Source of the DNA: Phycomyces nitens
Lineage: Eukaryota; Mucoromycota; Mucoromycetes; Mucorales; Phycomycetaceae
Length of the DNA: 64,000 bases
Assembly: GCA_022702545.1 (NCBI GenBank)
Contig: JAHRBC010000005.1
Coordinates: 186,001 to 250,000 of the forward strand
Direction: 5' to 3'
In this document: positions 1 to 11,552 of the stretch, one piece after another
Layout of the letters: every line of letters starts with the position of its first letter
Numbering within the stretch: the first letter of the stretch is position 1
Translations under genes and position numbers: made by a program
The notes under the pieces: generated by a model
The model's input: the letters and a program-made list of their open reading frames with translations, nothing else
What the model was told of the DNA's origin: nothing
The model's database searches: none

Positions 1-1155
1 TTAGATTTTTTGTTATAGCATTTTATAGAGTTGAAAGGCAAGGTACTTACTTGGCAACCGGGTATTTCATTAAATGAAAGAAACAAGAGTATACTGATAT
101 AAACAAGCCAGTATATATTCATATGCTTGTAATAATGGATACATTTGGGCATGGATATACTATAATTGATATTAGAAAAATATTTTTAACAAGAGAAATA
201 GTTGAAAATACATACCTTTGGCAGTTGAATAAATAGATATTTGGTTTACTAAGAGTATACAATGTAAACTGCAATCATGTTAGAGCAATGTCTTTTTTAT
301 AAATGAGAAAGTAAAGAAAGGAAGAAATACATACATGGGTGCAATAATAACTTTTTTGATAAACATGGATTATAAAATGATATCATGGCAAGTCGCAGCT
401 ATTTGAAAATATTATGGTAAGAGACATGACCAACGTGTAAAGAATGTGATTGATAGTAATTACCTTTTGTATAAAAGAAATCTGATGTTTGGCACCCTAT
501 GTGTATATAATGTAAGGTGTGAGAATTTTAGGTGATATACTTACATAGTGTTAAAGAGCAGAAAAAGGGTAAAAGAATAAAAAATAAAAATTATGATTAA
601 AATATCTATGCCCCCTGAAATACGCATGATCATTCTCTCTTGCTTTGAAATCGGAGAGTCATGTTAGTTATACATTGAAAGTGCCCAAGAAAAAGGTTTT
701 GGTCTATATATTAATAAAAATTTGACTCCGTCTTGGTTTATAGACAAATTATAATAGAGTCTCTTATATTCTTATTAATATCTACATATACTTCTTTACT
801 CTTTCAATAACTCTAACCACCATCTTCTTTATCATGTAAGTTCATAATGGGCTATCAAAATATATTATATATGCTGATTTATTTATTGAATAATTAAGAA
901 AATGGTACCAAGAATCAATACTGCCAGAAATGCATCTGCAAATGGATCAATGTCCAGACCATTGATTAATACTGTCAGCAATGGCCATGTAGGACCTGTT
1001 CGTCCTTCTCTTGTTCCTAGACAAGATGTTGTTGGGGTTTCTAGAGAGGAATTTGATAACATAGTCAACCTCTTGTCCACCTTGGACAAAAAATGACAAC
1101 TATGTGCAATGATGTTGGCACACTCAAGGATAGTGGAAGCAAAATGATGACTTCC
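1..1155 (-). mobile_element. E0: terminal part of a Tnp2 element of the E2 family
   Basis: This stretch is near-identical to 52550-53700 in E5 and, inverted, to the right end of E2 (about 15690-16815). It therefore belongs to a third copy of that family, whose terminus lies outside the window. Positions 1-901 hold no protein gene but, read on the minus strand, contain the same run of splice-like sites as the gene C region of E2. The element is cut at 1155, where the TIR of E1 begins. Confidence 0.85.
902..1155 (+). pseudogene. E0 gene B fragment (accessory protein, first exon only)
   Basis: The reading frame starts at 902 with an N-terminus matching gene B of E2 (MAPRINTARN in E2; the second residue is V here). 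It stays open for 64 codons to a stop right after the run LLSTLDKK. The stop arises because the A-tract at about 1088-1093 has six A where intact E2 has seven, a 1-bp deletion. Coding similarity continues in the shifted frame until E1 interrupts it at 1155. The remaining exons are missing. The product would have been the unknown accessory protein of the Tnp2 elements. Confidence 0.8.
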
Positions 1156-1395
1156 CACTGCAAAAATCAATTTAAATCATAATTTAATAGTTATCTGGAA
1201 TTATCAATAACATGAGTAAAAATATTTATAACTCAGGCAAAATCTTGCATTAACAATAGAGATTGATTTGAATGTTTTTATTGGCTGAATGATATTCAAT
1301 CATCTGATTTAATATTCTCAAGTAAAAAAGTATTTTTTAACTATTAGTACTGGATACTTTGTACTCCTTCTTTACTATACTAAGTAACAAGAAAA

Positions 1396-4300
1396 ATGTC
1401 TTCCATTCGTAATTCCAATGAAGTGCAATGCAGATGCTCGAAATGCTCTCGCAATCATTCTGGCTTCACAATGACGAGCAAAAGAACTGCAGCTCGCCAT
1501 GTCCAAAGCGATGAGGACAAATTGTTTAACAGTCAGATTAATAGTAAATAAGCTACAGAAATATAGACCTTAATAATAATAATATATAATCCAAACCAAA
1601 TAGCATATTCAAGCCAAGTAAACACCATCAATAATACTATGGAAATAGACCAGGCTGATGAGGGTTTTGAGTGTAATTTTATTTTATTTACCAAAGGGGT
1701 ATTCAACCGTATTTAAATTGTGTATCCATAGACAATATTTCTTCTCCTGGTACACCTTTACCAATTGAGACTATAGAGTTTCTCTTATCTCTTTCAGTGG
1801 AAGAGTCTATTTTTAGAACAGGTGAAGAATATATTGATGCTTTCTCTGACTCTGAAGACTATGAGAAGAGTGATGACGATGAAGAGCAGGACCAGGATGA
1901 AGAAACAGGTGCAAAATAAAAAAGGATAATGTTATTACTAAAAGCAATATATTAACATGCGGCTCAATCAAACTATAGATAATTTACCAAACCTCCTTCA
2001 AGATCCATGGCACCGACTGATAACAGTGTTCATTGTCATGTTTATATCTTGTTTTGTTGTTGATGAAGGCAGCATCATTTTGATTACCTTTATCAATTCG
2101 GTTCTTGAGCACTATGGCAAGGAATTTCGTCTTCCTACTAGTATTCCTGGCTTGAAGAAAATGAGTGGATTCAGCGACTTGACAAGTGGCGTGTCAAAAT
2201 ATGTAGCATGTGGAAATTGTCATAGTATCTTCAGTGATGTTAATGGAGCTCCTAGTACATGCGACTTCAAGAAACTTGGAAGCAATAGAGAGTGTGGAAA
2301 TGCATTGTACAAAATCAGCAACAGTAAAACTCTGAGACCAAACCGCACATATGTATATAACTCCCTCAAAACAGCTTTGAAAAAATTGTTCCAGCGCCCT
2401 ACGTTTGAGAATCAAATCAACAAGTGGAACCGTGGACCAAAGATTGCTGGAACAATGTTTGACGTATATGATGGAAGAATGTGGAAGGAGTTTGTGGATG
2501 AAGCTGGTTTACAATTTGTTGCCAAGGAAAGGTCATTGCTGCTCACTCTCAACATCGATTGGTTCCAACCCTTTGATGGGGTGACATATTCCTGTGGAGC
2601 AATATACCTGACGATCAACAACCTCCCAAGAGAAGAGCAAAATAAGGCAGAGAATGTCATACTTGTGGGTCTGATGCCTGGACCAAAAGAAGCCGGCACT
2701 TCAGAGATAAATAATTATCTTTGGCCTCTTGTTGACGAGCTTAAAGAATTGTACACAGGCATCTATATCAACACCCACACCTGCTCCAAGACTCTGGTCC
2801 GTGCTGCTCTGCTAATGGTTGCATGTGATATACCTGCTGCAAGAAAAACTTGTGGATTCACTTCGCACAACAGTACAAATGCATGCCATAAGTGTAATCG
2901 CCACTTCCATCGGTTTGAAGATACCAGCATCGTTGATTATTCTGGCTTCAAGTTTTCTGAATGGACAGGCAGAACCAAAGAAGAAAATCTGAAGCATGCT
3001 ATTATGTGGAAGAATGCAGCAACTAATGTGGAGAGAAAACGATTGGAGGTTGAAAACGGGGTTCGCTGGTCAGAGCTTCATCGACTAGGATACTTTGAGC
3101 CCGTACGATCAACCATAATTGATCTAATGCACAACCTTTTCCTGGGAACTGCAAAGAGAATGGTTGAAAAATGGTTATTCGACAATCTTCTCAATGACCA
3201 TGATCTTGTAGAAATGCAAAACGAAGCAAATACCATGACTCTGCCACCAGACTATACCACATTGACTACGAAGATTGGAAAGGGATTTCCTTTCATGAAA
3301 GCCAATGAATGGAAATCCTGGTGCTTGATATATTCTCCTGTCGTGCTTAAGTCCAGATTACGCAATGATCTTTTTGTCAACTGGATCCATTTTGTTGATG
3401 CATGCCGATTGTTGACAAAGCCAAGTATCACCGATGAAGAGTTAAGCCAAGCTCACAACAGTCTAGAGAAATTCTGCATTGGATGTGAGAAATTGTATGA
3501 ACCTGATCTTCTATCGCCCAATATGCACCTTCACCTTCACCTGAAAGAAACAATCCAAGATTTTGGCCCAATATACGGATACTGGCTTTTTAGCTTCGAA
3601 TGATACAATGGCCTAATCAAAGGTTTCAACACGAACAAGAAGAATGACTTTGAAAAAACCTATATGGATAAATTCATCGAAAATGCATCAAAGGGCGATT
3701 TTTACAGATCACACCTCACCACCCTCACCAACCCATCTCACCTCTCCCTCTTCCAAAAACTGTCTACCAGTATAACAGAAACCTATGCCACAATCCCTGC
3801 CCAAAACAATATGATCACCATATTTCACTTGCCTACGTTTGTTGACTCTGCAACCGAAACTGAAATATCCATATTGGGAAATGAGTCTCTTCCACCATCA
3901 GCCTTGCCATTAAAACTCCAAGAGCCAACAACAATGAGAACGGCCGAGTACAATTGCCTTCTCAAGTTCTATCACATTGAGTACCAAGACAATCTCTTGC
4001 AAAGTGCCAAAGGTGTGGTCCAGAGCTCAAATTTTGTAAATGACCGAATCCAGAAGATTCCATTCATTAATCTTCTTGGCCAAGTCTACAAAAGTGGTGA
4101 AGGGTCAAACACAAGAGGGTCATATATCCAGGCTATATATATCGAGAAAAATAGTGAGTCAAGCTATACCTATGCTGGCTATATCAAGTATCTTTTTGCC
4201 CACAACTTTTGCCCAAAACCCACCCATGACAATTTTATGACAAGGCTCAATCCTCAGCATGTCTTTGCTTTTGTTGAATGGTACGAAGTTCTTCAACATC

Positions 4301-4476
4301 AGCCAAGAATAGACCAAGGAATTGATATGTATAAGCCAACCTTTCAGAAATATGACTATGACAACATTCTACCAGTTCATTGAATTCTATCCCCAATTGC
4401 AATTGGCAATCAAGCTTCTGGCCATGGTGCAGCCAAAGTTATTGTTATTCCATTGTCTAGAAAAATTTATGCTTAA
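1396..4476 (+). pseudogene. E1 gene A: Tnp2-type transposase, two in-frame stops
   Basis: Exons inferred from GT-AG sites and from alignment with E2 are 1396-1543, 1604-1672, 1732-1908 and 1979-4476, about 963 codons. The N-terminus carries the CxCxxC pattern shared by all gene A copies (QCRCSKC), followed by an acidic exon 3. The core keeps the family motifs LTLNIDWFQPFDG, VACDIPAARK, DLMHNLFLGTAKR and HLHLHLKET. Two nonsense codons break it: TGA at 3601-3603, where E2 has the Arg of SFERYNG, and TGA at 4381-4383, where E2 has the Arg of PVHRIL. Both look like CGA to TGA transitions. The rest of the frame is clean, so inactivation is probably recent. It faces gene B, about 100 bp between stop codons. 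Confidence 0.88.
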
Positions 4477-4576
4477 TCTTCTTATTATTATTTTTTTACT
4501 TTCTTACATAAAATATGCAATATATATATGCCAAAATCAATATAGATGAAGGAGTGAAAAAGAGATGCTTGTTGAT

Positions 4577-5808
4577 TTATTCACGTTTTGACCACGCAGG
4601 AATTTTGGCTACTAAGCCGCAAGGAATTGTCTTTTGCATGACTACGTAATGACGAGTCTTCAATTGACTGGCTTTCTTTCCTAGATCTTTTTTGGCAAGC
4701 ATGTCCAAAAAGTCAAACAGCTCATTCAGCTATACAGATATATTTTATCATTAGACATAAAATATAAGAAATATCAATCTGCCTGTGTTTTACCTCATCA
4801 CTCCTCCAGTTCGGACGAAGTACTCTCACAGTGATCTCCATGTCTGTTTCATCATCTGACATTACATCTCTATGAAAGACGCCACTGGCATCCCTGTTGA
4901 ATCTTCTTTCAACAGCTTCCTTGTGCTTTACAAAGGTTCTTTTTCGTCTCTTGAAAAGCTAAAGTGAAACAAAGCATAATATATAAATATTTGCGTATTT
5001 TATTTAATATTCACTTACTTCAGTTTTTTGGTTGCCTCTTTGGTTTGCTGTCTTTTTTGCTTCTCTAAGCTCTGGCACAAGCTTGCTATCAGTCAAACGG
5101 TTATAATAATTATTTATAATTATTGTGCCCAGTTCTTTTCCTGTTACTGATGTTGATTCAGGCTGTTCACGGGCATATATGATCAGAGCGTTTGCTAGAT
5201 TCTGATTGACATCATCAGCCAATCCAACACTGACATCCCAAGTTGGCTTCTCTTCATTATCCTTGATCAAACTGGGATCGTCTGATTTAAGATGAAAGTT
5301 TTTCAAGTAATCTCGAATAACTTTCTGAAAGTATATATTAATAATATATTTTGATATTACTGTTTCATTTAGAACTTACAGATAACTTTGGATATCTTGT
5401 TGCACTGACAATATCCTAAAGGCTAACTTGTGAGTTAGAGACAGAAAGAATATCTTCAGGTTGGATGATATTCACAATCTCATCATTTTCTACCATGGGC
5501 ATTTGGACTGATACTTGGTCTCTGGCTTGGCAAGCAACAAGACCATTGAGAGACAACATCATTTGCCTTTCGTTATCATACACCGCGCCAACTTGTGTTG
5601 ATACACCAGTTAACTTTTTATCAACAGTGGATAAAAGGCCAACCATAGTGTTATATTCACTCCTGGGAATTGTTACATCGTCAGATCTAGAAGCAAGCAA
5701 TGGGCGAGGGGTACCAACACGACCAGTGTTCACTGTGGTAAGTAGTGATCTGGATGATGATGCTCTTGCAGACATGTTCTTCTTTCCCTTGTTTAATTGT
5801 TGCCTCAT
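4577..5808 (-). pseudogene. E1 gene B: accessory protein with one in-frame stop
   Basis: Exons on the minus strand: 5808-5380, 5324-5019, 4958-4794 and 4729-4577. The last three have exactly the lengths seen in E2 (306, 165, 153 nt). A TAG at 5416-5418 interrupts exon 1, twelve codons before its donor, where E2 reads QLRDVV. Recognisable segments are a Ser/Thr-rich basic start, the block TWDVSVGLADDVN in exon 2, the basic stretch LFKRRKRTF opening exon 3, and an acidic patch (MSDDE) followed by NWRSDE at the end of exon 3. No known domain is recognised. Function is unknown; linkage to gene A in every element suggests a role in transposition or its regulation. Confidence 0.82.
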
Positions 5809-6696
5809 GATTTACAGATTCTGGTATTTATTCAATTGTAAGTATATGTCTGATAGTCATCTCTCTATAAAATATAGCTGTTCAAGTATCAACATACATT
5901 TTACTATTTAGTGTTAAGGTCTGCTTGAAAAAAATCTTTGGGTATTTTGATTATAAATATAAAAATGAATTGTTATTCTTATGACATATCAATCAAGCAG
6001 AGGATCTATCTGTGTTCCAGTTGGTACTTGCCCGATATCAAGAAATGTTGTCTATCTTAATATTTATAAGATCTAGATTTGACAATGATATATATATATA
6101 ATTATTATTTAATATCTTCAGATCTTTAGTTTGATTAATTACTTGAATATTCATTCTAATCATATAACTAAATATTCATTTGTTTTATAAAATAATATCT
6201 TTTATGAGTATGCCTATTTCTATTGTTTTTATATTTTTATTTCCTAAACCATTCATGTAGCACTGAGAGTACAACAAATATTACAGACTGGGTTTGCGCA
6301 CAGTGTGTTAATCGCCTTTTTGCATACTTGGTATTCACAACAAACATATTTTTATTTTTTTATTTTCAAAAAAAATACGTAATCATCTCTCAGATTCTAC
6401 GGCTATTTCAAGGATTGTTTTTTATTCATCCATTTTTTTTCTTTCTCTACTTTTTATTATCATCCAAGTACTTCTTCTAAAGCGCGGTTTGCTATATATA
6501 CTCCTGGCAAACAAAATCAAAATCATTCTGGTATACAAAGATAAGTACTATGTTCTTTATTACATTCGATTATTATTCTTACTGATACATATTCTATTAG
6601 AAATGTTATGTATCTATATAGCCGCCCTCCAGAAATTCATACCTCTAGTAAGTATATATACTTGAAAAATATTTTTTAATATCCTTACTCATTGCT
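5809..6696 (+). other. E1 right-hand non-coding region, decayed gene C
   Basis: No protein gene is seen. The stretch is very AT-rich and holds scattered splice-like sites on the plus strand, for example TAGTAAGTATATA near 6646. It occupies the place that in E2, E3 and E4 carries the candidate micro-exon unit. D1 interrupts it at 6697 and it resumes at 10598. Confidence 0.45.
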
Positions 6697-6699
6697 ATC

Positions 6700-9600
6700 C
6701 ACTACGGCAAGAGGAGTGGGAACAGCTACCGAAACGGTAACATAACTGTCGTTTTTTCTGATTTTAGACTGCTTTTTCTCCGCAGATTGTGGTTGAAAGG
6801 TAATGTCATTGATGCCGATTCATAAAAGTCGCATGGAATCTCTTTTCATCTGGCAAAGAGGTAGTTGTAGTACCATAGAAAGGGCCCGTAAATTTTTAGG
6901 CAACGTTGTTTATCGAAATGAGCATTTTATTTGGTGTTGAAGATGTTGAGCATTCTTGAAAAAAATAATTTTTGTCCTGTGTGAATGAAACGGTAACATA
7001 ACTGCCGTTTTTTGAAACCGAATTTTTGTTTTTGACATTATTAGCTGCTTTATTTTATTTGGTGTCCATATAATAATATAAAGAAGTATAGAAAGCACAT
7101 TATAAAGAAAGAATTATAAAATAAAGAGGCTACTCATGGTGACGCGTCAATTATTCTTGAATATGTAGTACAGTGCAATAAAATAGAATTATTTCCGTCT
7201 GGTAGGTATTGATTGAGTCGTTGATGTTGGACGTCATCTACATTAACAACTGCAAATGTCAGTTGTAGTATATAGCCCATTGTACAAAGTGCGGGCTGCT
7301 ACTTTATTTCTGCTACATACAAGTCATCGTTTGCAATGTCGTGCTCCTTCATGAGTTTTTTCTAAAGTAACAAAGTATTGACCAAAGTCTTAATCTCTAT
7401 ATTAAAAGTAGAGATGAACAATACTAATGAGCTGGTTTTCATTAGTTATATTGTGATTGCTAGGTAAGCATGTACAAGGAGCAAGTGATTCCTACTTTGT
7501 GTTTTTACTAATACTATATTTATTTTCTACAAGGACAAGGGGGCGTTGGGTGGTGATTGTCGGTGCTAATCTTGCCGTTTGGGTATATAAATGAAGAATG
7601 CAAAGTCGAATCTGTCCAATGATGAACATTAACAATGACAGTTGAAGCATCAACCTCCATAGCATTCAAATCAGTATGCCACAGGTAATAGCTAAACAGA
7701 ACTTCATTTATACTATTCTTATGCCATGTATAACATTAATATTTAAATAGACAAATTGACTGAAAAGCTTACACAGTTGGTCACCACTTCTCCCATTGAA
7801 AATATCGCAAAAACGAGCTTTAGTATATGTATGTAGTTGCAAAAAGTTAATATTATGATACATACTAATTATTATATTGATATAGTTGCGGATTTCAGGG
7901 TATCTAATGAGCTTATCCAGTTTACTTATAATTCTCTCTATGAATTGAGTGGAGCAGCTTTGTAATGGGCCTCGGCGATTTATTATATGAAAAAAGGTGT
8001 ATCAGGTAATTTTGAATAGTTTAAAAGAGACTATGAGATATAGTCTTGCTATAAACTTGTTGGGAAAGTAAGTTGCACAGATTCTTAAAGGGTATCTTAT
8101 GGAAAAGGTAATAATCGATTGTAATGACAATAGAATACTATACTATGATTTAACTTGTGTTTTTATTTTATCTGGCAACGCAAAAGTTATATTAAGATAT
8201 AAGGGCCATTCCTTTGTTCATAATCTAAAGGATATGGTTATTATCCATGCTTGGCAAGTATCGGACAGCAAGCTATTTTATTAATATTTTCACCAAAAAC
8301 CTTTGCAGTCAAATGAAGATTGATCAACCCAAAGGAATATTCAAAAGTCAATAGTTTGTTAAAGTGGTTGGTTTGTATATATTTTTCATATTTTGTAAAT
8401 GGATATTTGGTATAAAAAGGGATAAATTGGACAAATACCTTGATTAGCTTGGTAAGTTAGCGATTGATATAAGTGTTGGTCTCAAAGAAAAGAGTAAACT
8501 TCATTGACATAATGTGCTTTATCACCAAGATCGAAAAATACGGCACAAGACAACCCATAGAGAATAACCTTTGTTTTTGTTAATATTTTTCTCAAACCAT
8601 CCTTTGACTATGAATCGCGGCATCAACTAAAAGCATGGTCTTATATTATCAAACACTATTTAATTGACAAGAACACTATCCTATGGCCATAAAATAATAT
8701 AATGATCTATCACAGAATCAATATAAATATTATAGAATGCTGTGCACCAAAAGACTTGGAAAAGGCTTTACAATCAATAACCAAGCTCATAAATAAATAA
8801 TAGAGAATAATAAAGTAAGTTGACTCTTTAATATATGTTTTGAATACACATGGTAGTTAATACAATATTATTTATCACAATACAACAGCAAAGTCCAAGC
8901 CGTTCTTTTCTTTTTTGAAGATATGTTGCAACTTGGTGATGGCGCCGAATTAGCAATCATGACAGATGTGCAATGGGTGATTGCTTTGTTGATCATCTAT
9001 TGCTAATCTAATGCCAATATAATATTTCTACTCTTTAATATAGCTCTATACCGCCAAAAACGAGTATTGTGTAAGTGCTAAGCAATAAAACAAGGGTTTA
9101 AAATTGTTCTTTTAGGCGACTCTTATTGGCCCTGTAGCATTTTTTAGCATATGCTTAGTGTGCTTTCTTTTTTCTTTTTTTTGCTTCTCTTGTCTTGTCT
9201 TTATATTGACTCTTTGAATTAAAACTAAATGAGCCTCCTTCATATAAGATCGGCACGGTTATAAACACCTGATTGACATCCTGATTGAAGCATCTTTAGC
9301 TCAATTACCTTTGATTTAGGAATGAAATGCAGCTCACTCTTTTTTTTTTCAGAAACAAAAGAGCAAAAACTTTTTACAGCTATATTACAATACGGTTTGT
9401 CCTTTTTACACTTGGCAATCTCTGTAAGATATACACTTTTCTTTTCTAATGAGCTGATTACTCTGTTTGCTACAATGAGATTCGAATCAGTTTTGAATCT
9501 CATGATTTGAATATGCCAAAGTTGATTTTCTATGGTAAGACGATTGTCTAATAATTATATTATTCTTCAACTAATTTTACCACACATATTCTATTGACCT

Positions 9601-10594
9601 CCTATTACATATAGTGTTTATTTCTGGAGATCCCTTTCAGTATAATCATTCAAAACAAAAGGCATGGTATAGTAATTGACAAGCATAATATATACTTGTA
9701 TGCAGTACAAAATAATGTACTAGGTTTATATGATCGCTTCTTTTTCTAAGCACAATGAATTTTTAGCAATTCATAAATGCTAAGGATCATCTAATGTATA
9801 TCAACGTAGTATTATCATGCATGTATAACTTATAACAAAGGTTTGTACTATATATATGCTTTGTAATATTAAATAGCATTAGTTTTTAGTATTTTTTCTA
9901 TAGTAATTGTGCGCATAATACAGTATGAATTAAATCGAGACATGCTATAATAAAGAATAAACCATTCTTTCAAAAGAATGGTTGTAAAAGAATAGCAGAA
10001 CCCATTATCAAATAGAGTACTATAAAAGAGAAGCTATAGTGTATAACGGAAGCATTTTTGGTTGGATAAAAAAACGGTAGTTATGTTACCAAAACAGTAG
10101 TTATCTGCCATTTTTTTATTAGCAAAAAACGGTAGCTACTACCAAACTCGCCTTACACAGGGTCATATCCACCATTTTTCCCCACCAAACAAATGGTAGC
10201 AATGTTACCAAAACGGCAGATATCTACCGTATTTTTAATGAAGGAAAACGGTAGTTATGTTACCAAAACGGTAGTTATCTGCCAATTTTTTATTAGCAAA
10301 AAACGGTAGCTACTACCAAACTCGCCTTACACAGGGTCATATCCACCGTTTTGCCCCACCAAACAAACGGTAGCAATGTTACCAAAACGGCAGATAACTA
10401 CTGTTTTTTTAGTGAAGAAAAACGGTAGTTATGTGACCAAAACGGTAGTTATCTGCCGATTTTCGCCACTATAAAAACGGTAGCTACTACCAAATTCGCC
10501 TTACACAGGGTCATATCCACCGTTTTGCCCCACCAAAAAAACGGTAGTTATGTGACCAAAATGGTAGATAACTGCCGATTTCTTAGCCGTAGTG
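6700..10594. mobile_element. D1: CACTA-type non-autonomous element with CACTACGGC termini
   Basis: It begins CACTACGGC and ends GCCGTAGTG and is flanked by the 3-bp direct repeat ATC (6697-6699, 10595-10597), as expected for the CACTA group. It is 3895 bp long. There is no transposase core. A remnant on the minus strand around 7130-7340 keeps a peptide like NVDDVQHQ, which matches the better-preserved remnants in D2 and D4. A short reading frame at 8099-8284 is conserved in D3 but carries no recognised domain. D3 (39591-43306) is an inverted copy. It probably depends on a transposase supplied elsewhere. Confidence 0.88.
10070..10594. repeat. D1 subterminal tandem repeat array, about 175-bp period
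   Basis: The motif AACGGTAGTTATGTTACCAA followed by a second AACGGTAGTTATCTGCC recurs at about 10072, 10246, 10422 and 10540. A linked block containing ACACAGGGTCATATCCACC recurs about every 175 bp. GGTAGTTA/TAACTACC words in both orientations are dense. In CACTA elements such subterminal arrays are the known binding sites of the transposase or its accessory protein; that role here is inferred. The D3 copy has one unit fewer. Confidence 0.85.
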
Positions 10595-10597
10595 ATC

Positions 10598-11317
10598 TCT
10601 ACTTAGTATTCTATTTCAAAAGTTTGTCTTTGCCTTTATTAAATCAAAGTATTCAACATTTCCAAGGACTATATATAATAAGTAAGCTGGTATAAATATT
10701 TAATAATTTTTCTCACAATATTCTCTAGCTCTAAAAAGATATCAAGCAAATCAAGGAAGCAAGGTATTATATAATTTGATTAATAGTATCAAAATCAATC
10801 ATATTAATAGCATTTGCTATTTATTATAGAATATATCTATAAAGCAAGTATCTACATCTCTCTCATACAATCAAGAATTATATATATATATTAGAATAAA
10901 TATTATAGAGCAATTATTATTATGAGCGATTCTTTTTTATTCAAAATAAAAATAAAAATAAAAATATATTCCTACAAACCAATTTCCAATTGAGAATATT
11001 ATTTTTAGAATTAATACCAAAAAGAACAGCTTTTCCGAAGCAATTGATCGAATCATTGTCATCAAAAAAATGCAAAACACTGCTGTTATTACGTGCCTAG
11101 ATATATGTTCTTCTCAGACAGGTGTTCTCAAACAGTGCATGTTTTTATTCTTAATTTGTAATAGTATGTATGTTTGCTTTTGGAATAGAGTTTATACACA
11201 ATATTTATAACTAAGCTCACACCGAATTTTCAAATCTGACATGTTAATATATAATATCTGGTCAGTTATTCTTTAACATACTGACTGAGTATTTATTAAA
11301 ATTTATCTATCAGATAT
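10598..11317 (+). other. E1 right-hand region resumed between D1 and E2
   Basis: AT-rich DNA that continues the gene C region of E1 after the D1 insertion. I see no gene in it. It stops at the TAA target site of E2 (11318-11320). Confidence 0.5.
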
Positions 11318-11552
11318 TAACACTGCAAAAACAGTGTTAAATCAATGATTAATTGTGGGGTGTTATTATCAATAACAGTATATGAAAAATTGCAACTCAG
11401 GGAAAATCCTTTGGTTAGTATCATTGACAGATATAAGCATGTCTTATTGGTTAGATAGATTACGGAGTACCTGAAAGTAATAATAAAACTATAAAGGAAC
11501 TGACAATAAACTACTGCTATTATATATTCTCTTTTGATATAAACCCAAAAAA

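Noticed and set aside
883..1170. 95-codon minus-strand frame over E0 gene B, also seen at 15685-15945 and 53429-53869
   Set aside because: Antisense shadow of gene B exon 1; the gene B frame has homologues with matching exon structure, this one does not.
1156..6696. E1 ending before D1 as a short element
   Set aside because: No CAGTG-type terminus was found there, while 17511 gives a matching terminus and the correct net size.
6700..10594. Repeated GGTAGTTATG words considered as a CRISPR array
   Set aside because: Repeats are at the terminus of a CACTA element, occur in both orientations, and lie in eukaryotic DNA without cas genes.
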